Shown: piece after piece, positions 7,873 to 14,500 of the stretch
Position numbering within the stretch: the stretch's first letter is position 1
How the letters are laid out: each line of letters opens with the position of its first letter
From: Chrysomallon squamiferum
Taxonomy: Eukaryota > Mollusca > Gastropoda > Neomphalida > Peltospiridae
Length of the DNA stretch: 14,500 nucleotides
Direction: 5' to 3'
Assembly: GCA_012295275.1 (NCBI GenBank)
Contig: CM022671.1
Span: 25,220,822 to 25,235,321 of the forward strand
The notes under the pieces: model-generated
Database searches by the model: none
What the model was told of the DNA's origin: nothing
The model's input: the letters and a program-made list of their open reading frames with translations, nothing else
Program-made: the position numbers and the translations under genes

Positions 7873-8040
7873 GTAAGTTGTTATGCTTTGCTAGTAATAA
7901 TTTAATTCGAATTTGGTCACACGTTCTGCGTGTTTGTGTTATTTAAAACCAAACTTAGACTGTTTTTTCGGTTTGGATGGATATTAGTATTTGGTTTACT
8001 GTTCTACTGGAAATTTGCCATTTTTAGAACTTCTGATTAT

Positions 8041-8085
8041 TGATTTGTTGTTTGTTGGGGGTTTGTTGTTTGTTGATTTTTGTTG
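8041..8085. repeat. TTTGTTG short tandem pair
   Basis: TTTGTTGTTTGTTG occurs twice, separated by GGGG, in a T/G-only tract. Confidence 0.6.
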
Positions 8086-8093
8086 AGGTTTTT

Positions 8094-8118
8094 TATTTTT
8101 ATTTTTATTTTTATTTTT
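8094..8118. repeat. (ATTTTT)n hexanucleotide microsatellite
   Basis: About four TTTTTA units, ending in a T run. Confidence 0.9.
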
Positions 8119-8275
8119 TTTGATTTGGAGTGTTGTTTGGATTTGGACCTGATTTGTAAATCAGCAAAGTTTCGAAGTCCTGTACATGATAAGTTGATAT
8201 CTTCTTTATTGGGAATTTTTGTTCTGTGAGGAAAGCCTCAGATAAGAAATTTGTTTAAAAGAAAGCCATTTTCAG

Positions 8276-8313
8276 ACAGAAGAAGCTGTGTTCTACAGAT
8301 TCCAATTTGAAAG
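8276..8313 (+). other. Possible 38-nt exon ending at a strong donor
   Basis: GAAAG followed by GTGAGAG at 8314 is close to the animal 5' splice consensus. CATTTTCAG ending at 8275 can serve as acceptor, leaving ACAGAAGAAGCT through TTTGAAAG. One frame reads TEEAVFYRFQFE and is open, with an in-frame TAA 14 codons upstream of 8276 and a TGA just past the donor. An alternative acceptor, AAATCAG ending at 8164, would give a 149-base exon with stops in all frames, which would fit a 5' untranslated exon. No product is recognised. Confidence 0.15.
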
Positions 8314-8314
8314 G

Positions 8315-8726
8315 TGAGAGAAAAAAGAACCAACTTGCTTAAATCAAAGATTATTTCCAATTTATAGTGTATTTGTATGTACCAGTTATTTTAACTAAAG
8401 CTAGTATTACATGTTATTTGTAAAGTAACAAATACAGTGTTTGAAAATATATGGTGAAATTTTATCTTTTATGTTGATATAATAATATACATAGAAATAT
8501 ACAAAAAAAATTAAACAGCAAATCATTGCAGATTTGTTTTCCCAGCCTATTCAGGAGTTTTGTTGTTGTTTTTTTTTTTGGTGTGTTTTTTGTAAATGAG
8601 TGTGTGTGTATGTGTGTATTTTGATTTATGAAATGTCTTAATAAAAGGAAAAATGTCAGCCTACATGAATTTTTATGAACCTTTTCTTTATTACTAGCTT
8701 AGATTTTTGTTAAGGGTAAATGGATG
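8315..8726. other. A+T-rich DNA, nothing supported
   Basis: Short T and TG runs (8563-8615) interrupt otherwise unique sequence. No gene or clear repeat is seen. Confidence 0.5.
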
Positions 8727-8798
8727 TGTATGAAATCTACTGGTATTTATCCATCTGAGATCAGTTTTAATTAGCTGGTATTCAGTAGATGTCAGATG
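8727..8798 (+). repeat. Imperfect hairpin of miRNA-precursor size
   Basis: ATCTACTG (8735-8742) pairs perfectly with CAGTAGAT (8783-8790). Pairing continues outward as A-U, G-C, U-A, a mismatch, U-A and two G-U pairs, to 8727 and 8798. Inward it continues with a one-base bulge and several U-A and G-U pairs. The result is a roughly 20-bp imperfect stem over a loop of about 29 bases, 72 bases in all. I do not recognise a known miRNA seed, and much random sequence folds about this well. Confidence 0.25.
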
Positions 8799-8799
8799 A

Positions 8800-9205
8800 A
8801 GCAGCATATGCAGTATTTTTCAAATGTTAGTTGAGACTGCTTTAAGTATCATTAGAAAAAAGCAGAGAGGTTGAGAGAAAACAACAGATACTTCTATAAT
8901 TCATTAACAATGGCACTCCAAGTTACCAAAGAATAAACTGTCATACCGTATCGATTTTCAATTATGATGAAGATTATAAAGGGCCAAATTAAAGGAATCG
9001 AGATCATTGATGGTCTTTTTCATAAGTAAAACATTGTAAATCATATGTTATAAGACATGGAATACATGAATTTTAAAAATTGCTATAAACTGGCAGAGAT
9101 GATATTAAAATATATGATGTAGATGATTTATGTACATGTTTATTATAATGTATTATCAAAATTTGAAAGCTACAGCTGTAAAAACTTAAAGGTATTGTTA
9201 TGTTT
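8800..9205. other. A+T-rich unique DNA, nothing supported
   Basis: No repeats, RNA genes or coding signals are visible. Open frames are short. Confidence 0.5.
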
Positions 9206-9206
9206 C

Positions 9207-9307
9207 TCATCATTGTCTTCATCATCATAAAGATGGTAATAATGATGATAATAACAAAAATAATAATAATAAAATGGTGATAATAATAATAAATGATGAT
9301 GATAATG
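9207..9307. repeat. Imperfect (ATG)n/(AAT)n trinucleotide tract
   Basis: CATCAT-type triplets (9207-9228) are followed by ATGATG and AATAAT triplets (9233-9307). The opposite-strand triplets at the two ends can pair, so the tract is also an imperfect inverted repeat. It is a compound microsatellite. Confidence 0.85.
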
Positions 9308-9607
9308 TGGAATTTTCAAACTGGAATCTAAATACTGTGTTACATGAGAGGATTCAAGGTAGGAAAGTGAATTGCATGGAACTAATGTAAATCTTTGTTG
9401 TGTGGAATGTCAAATGTTTTATCAAACTGTGAAAAACTGAAGGTTCTGTTTGCTTTTTGCTTTGAACAAATACAGCAGACCTCACAGTCACACAAGTTTT
9501 TTCTCTCTAAATATTAAAAATCTGTTTTTTATTTTTTTATTTTTTTATCCATCTGTTATGATACAGTCTCTGTTCATTGAGTCAAAACAATTGTAAATAG
9601 AAATAGC
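9308..9607. other. A+T-rich DNA, nothing supported
   Basis: Unique sequence, ending in T-rich ATTTTTTT units at about 9525-9548. No gene or RNA is seen. Confidence 0.5.
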
Positions 9608-9626
9608 TTTTTTTTTTTTTTTTTTT
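9608..9626. repeat. Poly(T) run, 19 T
   Basis: An uninterrupted T run, followed by an A/T-only block to about 9655. No element body or target duplication is visible. Confidence 0.85.
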
Positions 9627-9629
9627 AAA

Positions 9630-10320
9630 TTTTAAAATAAATATATATAATTTAATGCACTGTTTTTTTTGAGATTTAATTTAGAAGAAAAAAAAAAGAG
9701 AAAGAAAATTTATTGATGGTTTGAATTGTGGATCAGGAACTGACTGCTCTGCACACATAGTTTTAAGTATGTGAGAATCAATAAAAAAAAAATTCTTGAA
9801 AATCCCTAGGGATAATTACATGAAAATTTAATCATGCACCAACCTCTTAGTGCTTAATTGAACCAGACTTGCCACTTTACATGTGTTTTCTGAAGCAGTT
9901 AGTGCATTTTTCTCCAGCTCTTTGCTGTTTGTATTGGATTGGAAATAGTGTCATTTATGTGTTGTTTGAAGTGGACATACATTTTTGTACAGATGTAATG
10001 TATTGATCATAAAGTTGGTCCAAAAAAAAAATGAAAGAACAAGAAAGTGCAGTTTTCCCAAGGACTGAATGTAAATAATTGTGCTTATTAAAGATTGTGT
10101 CAGGAATCGGATTTTAATTATATATATTTCTCTTTGTTAATTAGAATTGAGTTTTCTTCACTTTTCTTCTTATAATATTTAAAAAAAAAAAAAATTAATT
10201 CATTGTATTATTATTTTTTATTATTATTCTGGTCTGCAGATATTGTTTTTATATTCTGATAAATAATTGACACTGTCTTTTCAATCCTTACAGGTATTTG
10301 CATGTGATTATTCGTAGCAA
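9630..10320. other. A+T-rich DNA with short homopolymer runs
   Basis: Short A or T runs occur near 9663, 9690, 9782, 10022 and 10182. A CCTTACAG acceptor-like site ends at about 10292, but it runs directly into GTATTTG, so no exon is implied. No gene is seen. Confidence 0.45.
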
Positions 10321-10382
10321 CTCTTTTTCTCCTGATCTATGCTCTTTTTCTTTTTCTCTTTTTATTCCTGATACTTTTTCCT
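10321..10382. repeat. Pyrimidine-rich tract with a partial duplication
   Basis: The plus strand is mostly C and T. CTCTTTTTCT occurs at 10321 and CTCTTTTTC at 10342. Each is followed at some distance by CCTGAT (10331 and 10367), suggesting a decayed tandem duplication. A polypurine-polypyrimidine bias like this can also form triplex DNA, but no mirror symmetry is evident. Confidence 0.5.
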
Positions 10383-10439
10383 TGAACAATTCGATCAAAT
10401 TTTTATGTTGAAAAATGAAGCCTACTCTACAATATTTTC

Positions 10440-10913
10440 CTGTCACATTATTATTATTATTTTTTTTTTTATAGTTATTTACTTAATTGTAGGGATTGTC
10501 TAGGCTTAACCTTGACACTGTGTCAGACGATAGGTAATTCCTTTATGTTGCAGAGCACTGAACATACATATATATTTTTTTTTTTCTCAGTCTAACAAAA
10601 GGCTTTGTGCTTTCCATGTCTGCAGTCTGTGAATTGACATTAGTTCTGCTGTTCTGTATGTTGCCCCAGATATTTAATAAGTGAATGTGATAATACAGTA
10701 TGTAAGCAAATATGCAAAACAATGTTTTATAAATATACCACTAAAAAATAACAACAGATATTTAAAAAAAAAATAATAAAAAAAAAAAATAATAATAATA
10801 AGACAACAACAAAATACCACCCCAAATACAAATAAATTAAAATGAGAGAAAGAAAGTAAAAGAAAGTAAAATAAAGTCATGTTATTTAATTTGTATAATT
10901 GTTTTGCTTACAG
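10440..10913. other. A+T-rich DNA with T, then A, homopolymer blocks
   Basis: T-rich blocks near 10450-10471 and 10571-10584 are followed by A-rich and AAT blocks at 10761-10802 and AAAGTAAA units at 10850-10870. Nothing coding is visible. The minus-strand 68-codon frame here encodes mostly Phe, Leu and Ile and is compositional. Confidence 0.5.
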
Positions 10914-11001
10914 AGGTGCTGTCAGTAATTAACACACACAGCTGTGTTGTTCATGGTGTGGAATACAGAGACTGTTACTGAGCTGATGTAATCAAATGAA
11001 G
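10914..11001 (+). other. Possible 88-nt exon, perhaps with start codon ATG AAG
   Basis: TTGTTTTGCTTACAG (ending 10913) is a strong 3' splice signal, and GAAG followed by GTATGTG at 11002 is a strong 5' one. The 88 bases between are richer in G+C than the flanks. No frame is open across it. The best, starting GTG CTG TCA GTA, runs 21 codons (VLSVINTHSCVVHG) to TGA at 10979-10981. ATG AAG occupies the last six bases (10996-11001). So if this is an exon, it is best read as 5' untranslated with a start codon just before a phase-0 intron, or as part of a non-coding RNA. The base at -3 is C, a moderate start context. Confidence 0.3.
10936..10947. repeat. 12-bp palindrome with CAGCTG E-box core
   Basis: ACACAGCTGTGT is self-complementary and centred on CAGCTG, the E-box type bound by class I and myogenic bHLH dimers. 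It lies inside the exon-like segment. One occurrence is weak evidence for a binding site. Confidence 0.4.
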
Positions 11002-11062
11002 GTATGTGTTAATTGTTCTGATTATTATTTCTTATATGTCACACTATGTATGTTCATTAATC

Positions 11063-11417
11063 TCCTGTAGTTAAGTTATGACTGTTACACAATACACAAA
11101 ATACACATACAGTACTCACAACAAACATGCAGTACGTATGTTTACTTACCTCTTGTTACTATATAACTCGTGCACAATGTAATTATACAATAAGAGTAAT
11201 ACACATTGCATTTGACACATACACAGTACACATAACACGTGTGTATGTTTGTATCTGTATGTGTGTATGTGTATGTGTCCTGTAGTTACTGTATGACAAA
11301 TACATAAAACAATACACACAACTCACATAAGCATGTTAGTAAACTTGTATAGTTACTGTATGACAAATACACAGCACACACACATACAATGCAAAACAAA
11401 CGTGTTAAATATTAATT
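11063..11417. repeat. Degenerate minisatellite, period about 67 bp, with CA/TG content
   Basis: The last two units are clear. AGTTACTGTATGACAAATAC begins at 11284 and again at 11351, a period of 67, and each is followed by an ACACACA-rich half and a CATGTTAGT- or CGTGTTAAA-like end. Earlier units are more decayed: CCTGTAGTTAAGTTATGACTG near 11064, and CTTGTTACTATATAACTCGTG near 11150 that drifts into TATG/TG simple repeat at 11238-11279. This is an old tandem array with recent homogenisation at its right end. Confidence 0.7.
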
Positions 11418-11419
11418 CA

Positions 11420-11860
11420 GTACAAGTTTTGTTAAATAAATATTCAATCATTTGTATGTGACACTTCGTATGTGCTGGTTGATGTATTTTTGATCTCTGT
11501 TGTTTAGAGGTGTTTTCTGTGAACTTTTGTGTTGTGTACAGGTACAGTTAAATATTCACCGTGTATTGCTGCTTGTGTCTACCATATTTTTATTTAGATG
11601 ACAGTTTTCTCTGAATTGACTCTTGGCACAGTTTACACAGCAATTTGACTGCTTTAAAACTTTAAATTTATGATTATCAGACACTGCATAAGGAAAATAC
11701 CTTACATCTGTTTGTAAAAGGTCTCAAGTACTGAAGTACTGGCATTTTTTAAATTACTTTTTTTTTTTTTTTGTTAATGGTGACTGTTACACATACAATT
11801 GATTTAATTAAAAAATTATTAATAAAAATAAATGAAGGAAAGAAAGAAAAAAACAAAAAA
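11420..11860. other. A+T-rich DNA, nothing supported
   Basis: Unique sequence with a T run at 11759-11772 and A-rich sequence after 11808. No gene or RNA is seen. Confidence 0.5.
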
Positions 11861-12109
11861 TTAAAAGTGAACAACAGAACACAAAATACTCAGAAAAGAA
11901 CAATGCTGGTAATTATGTATATTTTCATTCTGCAGACAGGAACAGGATGATGCATATGTCCAATTAGTGATGTTTTTGGCATCATGCTTCCTGTTGATTT
12001 TTTCCTGCCTAGCATTCAAAACTGCAGATCGTTTCCTCTGTTGAGAGTACTGTATAAGATTCTCTAATATTTTCAAATTTAAGTTTCCATCAAGTGATGT
12101 CAGTCTGTA
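11861..12109 (-). CDS. Hypothetical minus-strand open frame, unrecognised
   Basis: The minus strand is open for 82 codons from just after a TAA (12110-12112) to TAA at 11861-11863, with no ATG near the front (TTG at 12074-12076). On this strand AATACAG precedes the frame at 12105, so an acceptor could lead into LTSLDGNLNLKILENLIQ. Residues through about codon 60 are protein-like, with many charged and polar residues (QQRKRSAVLNARQEKINRKH, then DAKNITNWTYAS). The tail (SSCSCLQNEN onward) is less so. No domain, signal peptide or membrane segment is recognised. It could be a decayed exon or transposon fragment, or chance: a few frames this long are expected in 14.5 kb of such DNA. Confidence 0.15.
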   Translation of the reverse strand, partial: YRLTSLDGNLNLKILENLIQYSQQRKRSAVLNARQEKINRKHDAKNITNWTYASSCSCLQNENIHNYQHCSFLSILCSVVHF

Positions 12110-12114
12110 TTAAC

Positions 12115-12620
12115 ATTTTTTTACAAAGGCAGAAGTTTCTTGTGTCAAATTGCTCATTGTTTATTTCGTTCTGGCAAAAGTAAATGACTTTTTAAATCAG
12201 TGTAAAAGTTATTATTTTTATTTTTTTATTTTTTTGTTTTTTTTTAGGAACACATAGGCACTGGACCTTTGCCAAGTTAAAAAAAGTACATACAAATAAT
12301 AATTTTATATTTTAATTATATATCATATCAGAAACTTCTACCATATTTCCTTAGTTTATTTTTATTGGAAAATAAGAAGTTTGTGAAAATAAAAATGAAA
12401 AGAAAAAAGAGATCAAATTCCCCACTTAAATCTCCAACTACATATTAACCACCAGAGCACAAAAAATATTTTATAAAAAATACAATTTAAAAAGTAAAAT
12501 AAATTCCTATACCTTACTTAACAGTTCTTGGGGAAACACAGAAGTGATTATGATTATCAAACAGTGAAAATTCATTGTTGTTTGAAATTAGAATAGTCCA
12601 TCAAAGTAAAGAAAAGTAAG
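12115..12620. other. A+T-rich DNA, nothing supported
   Basis: T-rich sequence with ATTTTTTT units at 12210-12245 ends in TTTTTTTAG, acceptor-like at 12247, with no convincing exon after it. A-rich sequence follows at 12368-12510. Confidence 0.45.
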
Positions 12621-12627
12621 TGTGACT

Positions 12628-12698
12628 GGGGTTTAGGGATGCTGGAAAAATTAAGGTTAGGATTAGGGTTGGGATTTGGGGTAGAGCTGTGACTCGGG
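12628..12698 (+). repeat. G-rich, telomere-like patch (interstitial TTAGGG variants)
   Basis: The plus strand carries GGGG (12628), TTTAGGG (12632-12638), GGTTAGG (12655-12661), ATTAGGG (12662-12668), TTGGG (12669-12673), ATTTGGGG (12674-12681) and CGGGTT (12695-12700). Several units are one change from the metazoan telomere repeat TTAGGG. Four G runs of three or more at 12666-12698, or G pairs from 12655 to 12681, could form a G-quadruplex. The strand asymmetry is striking against the A+T-rich background. It could be an interstitial telomeric remnant or a decayed tandem repeat. Confidence 0.45.
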
Positions 12699-12699
12699 T

Positions 12700-13500
12700 T
12701 CAAGGATGTTAATGTCCTTTGTTCTAGTTATTCAATGGTGTTGTGTTTTTGAAAACATTATTTTAAAAATGTCTACAGGAAATCTTTTCACTGGTGGATG
12801 GACATTGATTTGGCCAAATATTCATTGCACAAACATGTTGTAACACAACACAAACATTTTAATAGAAATATTTGCCATCTCTTTCTGCATGTTTAACAAG
12901 CACTTCTGATTGATCATTAAAATAAACATTTGCAGGAATTTTAAAATTTTGAGGTTTCAAAAAAACATACATGGATTAAGCACCTGTGTCTTGGCTTTTT
13001 AAGTAATGTTTGCTTTCTGATACTTCTGATTAAAGTGCTTCTGTTTTCACTCAACATGATTCACTTGCAAGTTTTATGTGTTTTACCAATTCTCGAAAAA
13101 TGTAATTAAACTGAAATTAAACATAACCTATTATACTGCTTGCCCTTTTTAACAGAATATAGAGACTGTGGTTTTGGTCTAGGACAGTGGTGTATGTAAA
13201 TGTCTGTCTGTTTGGCTTTATTTCATTTCTGTGTGTTACACCTGTATATACACAAATATCTGTATTATATACAGACAATACTTAAAATAAATCAAGTTTA
13301 TTTTTAAAATACTTGAAATTAAAAAATTAGATAATATAAAGTTGTTTAGCTATATTAGTCTGTGGGGGTTTATTTGCCATGTTCAAACTGCAGTAAAATT
13401 ACAGTTTTCTGTATTTAAACTTTATTGGTTATGATGACCAAAGTATTTGTTATTTAAAAAAGTAAATAAATAATAACTAAATAAAGCAAAAAAAAATAAA
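12700..13500. other. A+T-rich DNA, nothing supported
   Basis: Contains small inverted words (TGTTGT-AAC-ACAACA at 12836-12850) and A/T-only patches (13286-13345, 13441-13500). No gene, RNA or clear repeat is seen. Confidence 0.45.
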
Positions 13501-13513
13501 TAAACAAAATTTG

Positions 13514-13556
13514 ACACAAAAATACATTAAATGTTTAAAACAATAAATAAATAAAA
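13514..13556 (+). repeat. 43-bp dispersed direct repeat, copy 1
   Basis: Begins ACACAAAAATACATT and ends in three AAAT-like units. It matches 13885-13927 at 42 of 43 positions with no gaps, the one difference being A versus T at offset 16. The near identity suggests recent duplication, gene conversion, or a shared mobile-element end. Similarity stops sharply on both sides. Confidence 0.85.
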
Positions 13557-13884
13557 AACACATCAAACTGTATCTTTCAGATAAAAACATTTTTTATTTA
13601 CAGGATTATATTTACCAGTCTTTGGACTCTATACTTATGTCATTACTTTACACTGCATAACAGAATGTGTTGTTTTGTTTTGTTTGTTTGTTCTAAAATT
13701 CATTTACAACTGAATAATCTGTCACAGAAATTTTTGAATACATTTGGACAAGAGCCAGAGGTTTTATCTTTTTATCCTTGATGAATGTTTAACAACACAT
13801 CAGTTCATTCATATTAAAGTTTTATTTAAAAACAAATAATAATAAAAGTAAAATTCTGACACACAGATAAAGTTTAATGGTTTT
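13557..13884. other. Spacer between the 43-bp repeats
   Basis: It holds TTTTACAG- and TTTCAG-like sites without open exons, a short TTTTG/TTTG microsatellite (13668-13692) and, at 13780-13800, TGATGAATGTTTAACAACAC. That last word resembles sequence at 14078-14099. No coding region is visible, so the pair of 43-bp repeats does not bracket a recognisable transposon. Confidence 0.5.
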
Positions 13885-13927
13885 ACACAAAAATACATTT
13901 AATGTTTAAAACAATAAATAAATAAAA
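13885..13927 (+). repeat. 43-bp dispersed direct repeat, copy 2
   Basis: The partner of the copy at 13514, offset by 371 bp in the same orientation. The AAAT-rich 3' end resembles a short retroposon tail, but no upstream body is shared beyond the 43 bases. Confidence 0.85.
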
Positions 13928-14091
13928 CGAGAGCAGAATTCCACTACTACAAAACTGTTGGCTGTTCTTTTCTGTTAGTTTCAGAGGACCTTTTATGGTT
14001 ATATTTGCCTGTACAGTAAAACACATACCGCAGATCTTCACAGAGATATAAGCCCACAAAAAACCAGTGATGAATGATTGAATGGATGTTT
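13928..14091. other. Unique, less A+T-rich stretch with an antisense open frame
   Basis: A 78-codon minus-strand open frame (14183-13947) crosses the (CA)n tract and so contains a Val-Cys run. The part beyond it (from about 14090 leftward, LYLCEDLRYVFYCTGKYNHK) has mixed composition but no known motif. It is not called as a gene. Confidence 0.4.
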
Positions 14092-14115
14092 AACACACAC
14101 ACACACACACACACA
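14092..14115. repeat. (CA)n microsatellite
   Basis: About twelve AC units after GGATGTTTA. Confidence 0.95.
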
Positions 14116-14243
14116 AATGTCACACCACTCAAACAAAACATTTTCATACTGATGAGTACAAGTACCTCCCACATTTTGTACAATTATATTAAATGAAAAG
14201 AAAATTGTTCTCATTGCTTGAATGACTTACTGAAAATAAATTT

Positions 14244-14245
<2 letters not shown>

Positions 14246-14284
<39 letters not shown>

Positions 14285-14303
14285 GTAAATAAATAAATAA
14301 ATA
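14246..14303. repeat. (AAAT)n tetranucleotide microsatellite
   Basis: About fourteen AAAT units with a single AAGT/AAAT interruption near 14284. A likely length-variable tract. Confidence 0.97.
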
Positions 14304-14352
14304 TTGTAAAAAACAACAAAAAATCAAAACCTCAACCTCAGAAAAAGAAAAA

Positions 14353-14373
14353 ATAATTAATAATAATAATAAT
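14353..14373. repeat. (AAT)n microsatellite
   Basis: About six AAT units after an A-rich block. Confidence 0.85.
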
Positions 14374-14470
14374 TTCATATTGCCTGATTAAGTGATGTGG
14401 GAAGTAAATATTTAAAAAATGTCTTGTGTATGTTAATGTGAGTACAGAGGTTTAAGGTAGAGAATTAACA

Positions 14471-14500
14471 TTTATTTTATTTTATTTTATTTTATTTTAT
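14471..14500. repeat. (TTTTA)n microsatellite, cut by window edge
   Basis: Pure TTTAT units reach the last base, so the true length is unknown. Same motif as at 4799-4831. Confidence 0.95.

Noticed and set aside
12690-12705. GGTTCAAG resembling a tRNA B box
   Set aside because: The flanking bases do not form a T-arm, and no A box or acceptor stem is found upstream.
13947-14183. 78-codon minus-strand open frame
   Set aside because: It crosses the (CA)n tract and has no recognisable domain.
1-14500. CRISPR array, operon, prophage or other prokaryotic system
   Set aside because: There are no regular spacer-repeat arrays, no long coding frames and no ribosome-binding-site-led genes. Composition and microsatellites point to an animal genome.

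Overview
This window looks like nuclear non-coding DNA (intron and/or intergenic) from an animal with an A+T-rich genome. No gene can be called with confidence. Three things support this. Composition is strongly A+T-rich and low in CpG throughout, judged by eye. Simple repeats of metazoan type are abundant: (TG)n, (AAT)n, (AAAT)n, (TTTTA)n, and long A or T runs. No open reading frame exceeds about 90 codons, and none carries a recognisable domain. There are no bacterial gene arrays, no tRNA or rRNA that I can see, and no CRISPR array. An invertebrate, possibly a mollusc, is a reasonable guess, but it rests only on general character.

Layout. 1-1400 is A+T-rich DNA with AAT microsatellites, a T27 run and an AAT/ATT hairpin. 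At 1419-1447 a lysine-codon-rich segment sits between good splice-like signals. 1450-3330 is mostly featureless. 3339-3560 is a diverged 110-bp tandem duplication with an A-run inside each copy. 3680-3706 is a perfect A+T hairpin. 4060-4104 is an (AAT)n tract. 4250-4763 is the most protein-like stretch: richer in G+C and CpG than its surroundings, with long open frames on the minus strand broken by stops and one frame change. It could be a decayed coding segment. 4799-4992 is (TTTTA)n-type low complexity. 5700-6150 is an old, degenerate minisatellite of about 30 bp. 6260-6325 is an exact 33-bp tandem pair. 6465-6534 is a possible short exon. 6675-6930 holds two hairpins and dispersed CACTG/CTGAAA words. 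7063-7111 is a (TG)n microsatellite. 7250-8320 is somewhat more complex and holds two possible exon boundaries, a small hairpin and a 20-bp palindrome. 8727-8798 can fold as a miRNA-precursor-sized hairpin. 9207-9307 is an ATG/AAT trinucleotide tract. 10914-11001 is the best exon-like segment on the plus strand, followed by a degenerate minisatellite of about 67 bp at 11063-11417. 11861-12109 is a minus-strand open frame with protein-like composition. 12628-12698 is a G-rich, telomere-like patch. 13514-13927 contains a 43-bp direct repeat matching at 42 positions, and 14092-14500 is a run of microsatellites.

The exon-like segments do not share a frame or family that would join them into one gene, so I describe no pathway and no working system. 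The calls that can be trusted are the repeats and inverted repeats, which are read directly from the sequence. Every coding or exon call is a low-confidence hypothesis.
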